Of a DNA stretch of 64,000 nucleotides, positions 62,293 to 64,000 are shown in pieces. How positions within the stretch are numbered: the stretch's first letter is position 1; every line of letters starts with the position of its first letter. This stretch comes from JBBDIX01 sp050486225. Lineage in GTDB: Bacteria; Actinomycetota; Nitriliruptoria; Nitriliruptorales; Nitriliruptoraceae. The stretch is taken from positions 1-64,000 of the forward strand of contig JBJHCV010000008.1 in the NCBI GenBank assembly GCA_050486225.1, in the 5' to 3' direction. Under the pieces are notes generated by a model. That model was not told the DNA's origin. It made no database searches and saw nothing but the letters and a program-made list of their open reading frames with translations. Position numbers and translations under genes: made by a program.

Positions 62293-63129
62293 GTGTCTGG
62301 TCGGGCGGACCGCCCGGGTTGGAGCAGCGTCGTGCACGGACGGGTCGTCGAGACGCGGTGGTTGACCCCACACCTGGTTCGCGTCGTGCTGGGCGGCGAG
62401 GGTCTGGTGGGCCTGCCTGCGAGCGAGTTCACCGATGCGTACGTGAACCTCGCGTTCCCTCCGTCCGGGGCCACGTACGTGGCGCCGTTCGACATCGACG
62501 ACGTGCGTGCGCGCCTGCCCCGCGACCAGTGGCCGCTGCGGCGCCGTTACACGATCCGTGCGTGGGATCCGGAGGCCCGACTTCTGACCCTCGACTTCGT
62601 CGTCCACGGCGACGAGGGCATCGCCGGGCCGTGGGCCGCCGCCGCCCGCCCGGGAGACGTCCTGCAGTTCACGGGCCCCGGAGGCGACCACCGGCCGGAC
62701 CCCGAGGCCGACTGGCACCTGATGGTCGGCGACGAGTCCGCCCTGCCGGCGATCGCGGCGTGCCTGGAGGCGATCGGTCCGGGCGTCCCCGTCATCGCAC
62801 GTCTGCTCGTCGAGGGGCCCGACGACGAGCTTGCCCTCGACACGCAGGGTGACCTCGACGTGGCGTGGCTCCACCGGTCCGAGGTCGGGACCGATCCCGA
62901 CGTACTCGTGTCCGCTCTGCAGGACCTCACGTTTCCCGAAGGCCGCGTCCACGCGTTCGTGCACGGCGAGGCCGGCGAGGTTCGCGAGGTGCGGCGCCAC
63001 CTGCTGGCCGAGCGCGACGTGCCCCGCGCCCACCTGTCGGCCTCCGGGTACTGGCGACGCCATCTGACCGACGAGGGGTGGCGCGCCATCAAGCGCGACT
63101 GGCAGGCCGAGGTCGAACAGGACGTCTGA
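62293..63129 (+). CDS. Siderophore-interacting protein (FAD-linked ferric reductase)
   Basis: A 278-residue protein of the SIP family. N-terminal FAD-binding barrel: VVETRWLTPHLVRVVLGGEGL, LPRDQWPLRRRYTIRAWDPEAR and FVVHGDEGIAGPWAAAARPGD. The NAD(P)H-binding part has HLMVGDESALPAIAACLEAIGPG and AFVHGEAGEVREVRRHLLAERDV, ending LSASGYWRRHLTDEGWR, the SIP hallmark. It likely releases iron from siderophores in the cytoplasm. No IdeR box was found in the 79-bp upstream gap, unlike the iron-binding protein gene. The GTG at 62293 lacks a strong ribosome-binding site. Confidence 0.93.
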   Translation: MSGRADRPGWSSVVHGRVVETRWLTPHLVRVVLGGEGLVGLPASEFTDAYVNLAFPPSGATYVAPFDIDDVRARLPRDQWPLRRRYTIRAWDPEARLLTLDFVVHGDEGIAGPWAAAARPGDVLQFTGPGGDHRPDPEADWHLMVGDESALPAIAACLEAIGPGVPVIARLLVEGPDDELALDTQGDLDVAWLHRSEVGTDPDVLVSALQDLTFPEGRVHAFVHGEAGEVREVRRHLLAERDVPRAHLSASGYWRRHLTDEGWRAIKRDWQAEVEQDV

Positions 63130-63236
63130 CGACTCCCGTGCGCTCGTCTCACCCTTCGGACAGAGATCGAGCGCAACGATAGGATTCTGGCACTCCTGCG
63201 AGAGCCGCCGTCGGCCGTGGGGGACCGGGAGGCATC

Positions 63237-64000
63237 GTGCTCGGTGATCGCATCCGTGGCCTTCGACGTGAGCGGGGCCTGACCCAGGCGCAGCTGGCCG
63301 AACTCGCCGACGTGAGTCGCCAGCTCGTCGGCGCGGTCGAGGCCGATCGCCACCTGCCGCGTGTCGACGCGGCGCTGCGGCTCGCCGCAGCCCTGTCGAC
63401 CACGGTGGAGGACCTGCTCGCGCCCGAGAGCCGCGCCGTGGTGGGTGTGGTCGAGCCACCTCCCGACGGCGCGCTGGTGAGGGTCGGGCGCGTGGGCGAC
63501 CGCCTGGTGTGCGTTCGTGCTGCCGGGTCCGGCGAGGGCTGGGCAGGAGCCGACGGACAGGTGCACGACGGCACCGTGCACCTGTTCGACGGGGAGCGCC
63601 CCGCAGTGGTCGTCGCCGGCTGCGACCCGATCATCGGTGTGGCCTCGCGGCTGCTGGAGGCGGCGAGCGGACCGCGGGTGGTGCCGGTCGCGACGTCGAG
63701 TGCGGCAGCCGCCAGCGCGCTCGGATCGCGACGTTCGCACGCCGTCATGGTGCACGGGCCCGCCGATGGCCTTCCGGTTCCCCCCCTTCCCGTTCGCGTC
63801 TGGCACGTCGCGCGGTGGCAGGTCGGGCTCGCGGCACCCGCCGACCTGCCCGGTGACTGGGTGGACGAGGCACTCTCTGGTCAGGTCCCGGTCGTCCAGC
63901 GCGAGCCGGGTGCCGCCAGCCAGGCAGCGTTCGAGCGCGCACGTCGCGTCGACGGGCGGCCGGACACGGCGATCCTCGGTCCCAAGGTGGGTGGGCACGC
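63237..64000 (+). CDS. XRE-family regulator with substrate-binding-like domain (partial)
   Basis: The gene runs off the end; 254 codons are visible. Residues 1-65 are an XRE helix-turn-helix (GDRIRGLRRERGLTQAQLAELADVSRQLVGAVEADRHLPRVDAALRLAAAL). From about residue 70 there is a domain resembling bacterial periplasmic binding proteins without a signal peptide (VVVAGCDPIIGVASRLLEAAS, VVPVATSSAAAASALGSRRSHAVMVHGPADGL), as in XRE regulators with a molybdate-like sensor domain. It probably senses a small ligand or anion. The GTG at 63237 has GGAGG 5 nt upstream; TAGGAT at 63180-63185 is a possible -10. Confidence 0.85.
   Translation, partial: MLGDRIRGLRRERGLTQAQLAELADVSRQLVGAVEADRHLPRVDAALRLAAALSTTVEDLLAPESRAVVGVVEPPPDGALVRVGRVGDRLVCVRAAGSGEGWAGADGQVHDGTVHLFDGERPAVVVAGCDPIIGVASRLLEAASGPRVVPVATSSAAAASALGSRRSHAVMVHGPADGLPVPPLPVRVWHVARWQVGLAAPADLPGDWVDEALSGQVPVVQREPGAASQAAFERARRVDGRPDTAILGPKVGGH

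Overview
The window reads as a chromosome segment of a very high-GC actinobacterium. The evidence is a WhiB regulator, a near-consensus IdeR/DtxR iron box, an SRP RNA directly upstream of dnaX, the lysC-asd operon with an internal LysC-beta start, frequent GTG starts, and TANNNT -10 boxes that sometimes lie only 5-7 nt before the start codon (leaderless mRNAs). Proteins are rich in Asp and Glu, as in halotolerant deep-branching actinobacteria such as the Nitriliruptoria or Acidimicrobiia. That placement is inference. No prophage, IS element, integrase or CRISPR array was seen; this looks like core and lineage-specific chromosome.

Layout. 0.2-4 kb: ABC-F remnant, LuxR regulator divergent from a cupin gene, FAD amine-oxidase-like enzyme. 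4-7.7 kb: pyruvate carboxylase, terminator, tRNA-Ser(GGA). 7.8-10.5 kb (minus): coupled truncated-globin, PAS-adenylate-cyclase and MFS genes. 10.8-16 kb: CCG-domain Fe-S protein divergent from serS, four-helix membrane protein with cupredoxin lipoprotein, membrane EAL protein, small membrane protein. 16-21.5 kb: ffs (SRP RNA), dnaX, recR, lysC, asd, tRNA-Pro(CGG). 21.6-26 kb (minus): metallophosphoesterase, PASTA-containing class A PBP, YbjN-like protein. 26-28.6 kb: NfeD-like protein, whiB, small DUF4177-like gene, RidA. 28.6-33.4 kb: selA-selB, MBL hydrolase, small coiled-coil protein of unknown function. 33.5-35.6 kb: VanZ-like protein, bioY, UDP-glucuronate decarboxylase-like gene. 35.6-42.9 kb (minus): metH, GNAT/acyl-CoA synthetase fusion, metF, all with 4-nt overlaps. 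43-48.2 kb: unknown gene, purM, unknown gene, aceE, strong terminator. 48.3-53.4 kb: iron ABC binding protein under IdeR boxes, MFS/spermidine-synthase fusion, zinc/manganese ABC binding protein behind a palindrome. 53.5-56.2 kb: catabolic enzymes (3-hydroxyisobutyrate dehydrogenase type, cyclase family, BKACE). 56.3-60.4 kb: Ser/Asp-tailed surface or secreted protein behind 11-bp-phased CTCAGGT repeats, an APH-fold kinase and an OmpR-type two-component system. 60.3-64 kb: Bcr/CflA MFS exporter, DUF4190 protein, siderophore-interacting protein, XRE regulator running off the edge.

Functional threads: one-carbon/methionine metabolism (metH, metF, purM) in tight operons; pyruvate handling (pyruvate carboxylase with biotin uptake, pyruvate dehydrogenase E1); metal acquisition (two orphan substrate-binding proteins and a siderophore reductase); signalling (split globin/cyclase pair, EAL protein with an altered metal motif, two-component system). 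The best candidates for something undescribed are the globin/cyclase/MFS operon and the two-component system/Ser-Asp protein/kinase neighbourhood.

All functions come from reading motifs; no database search was run. Start codons were chosen by ribosome-binding site, overlap with neighbours and expected N-terminus, and are noted where uncertain.
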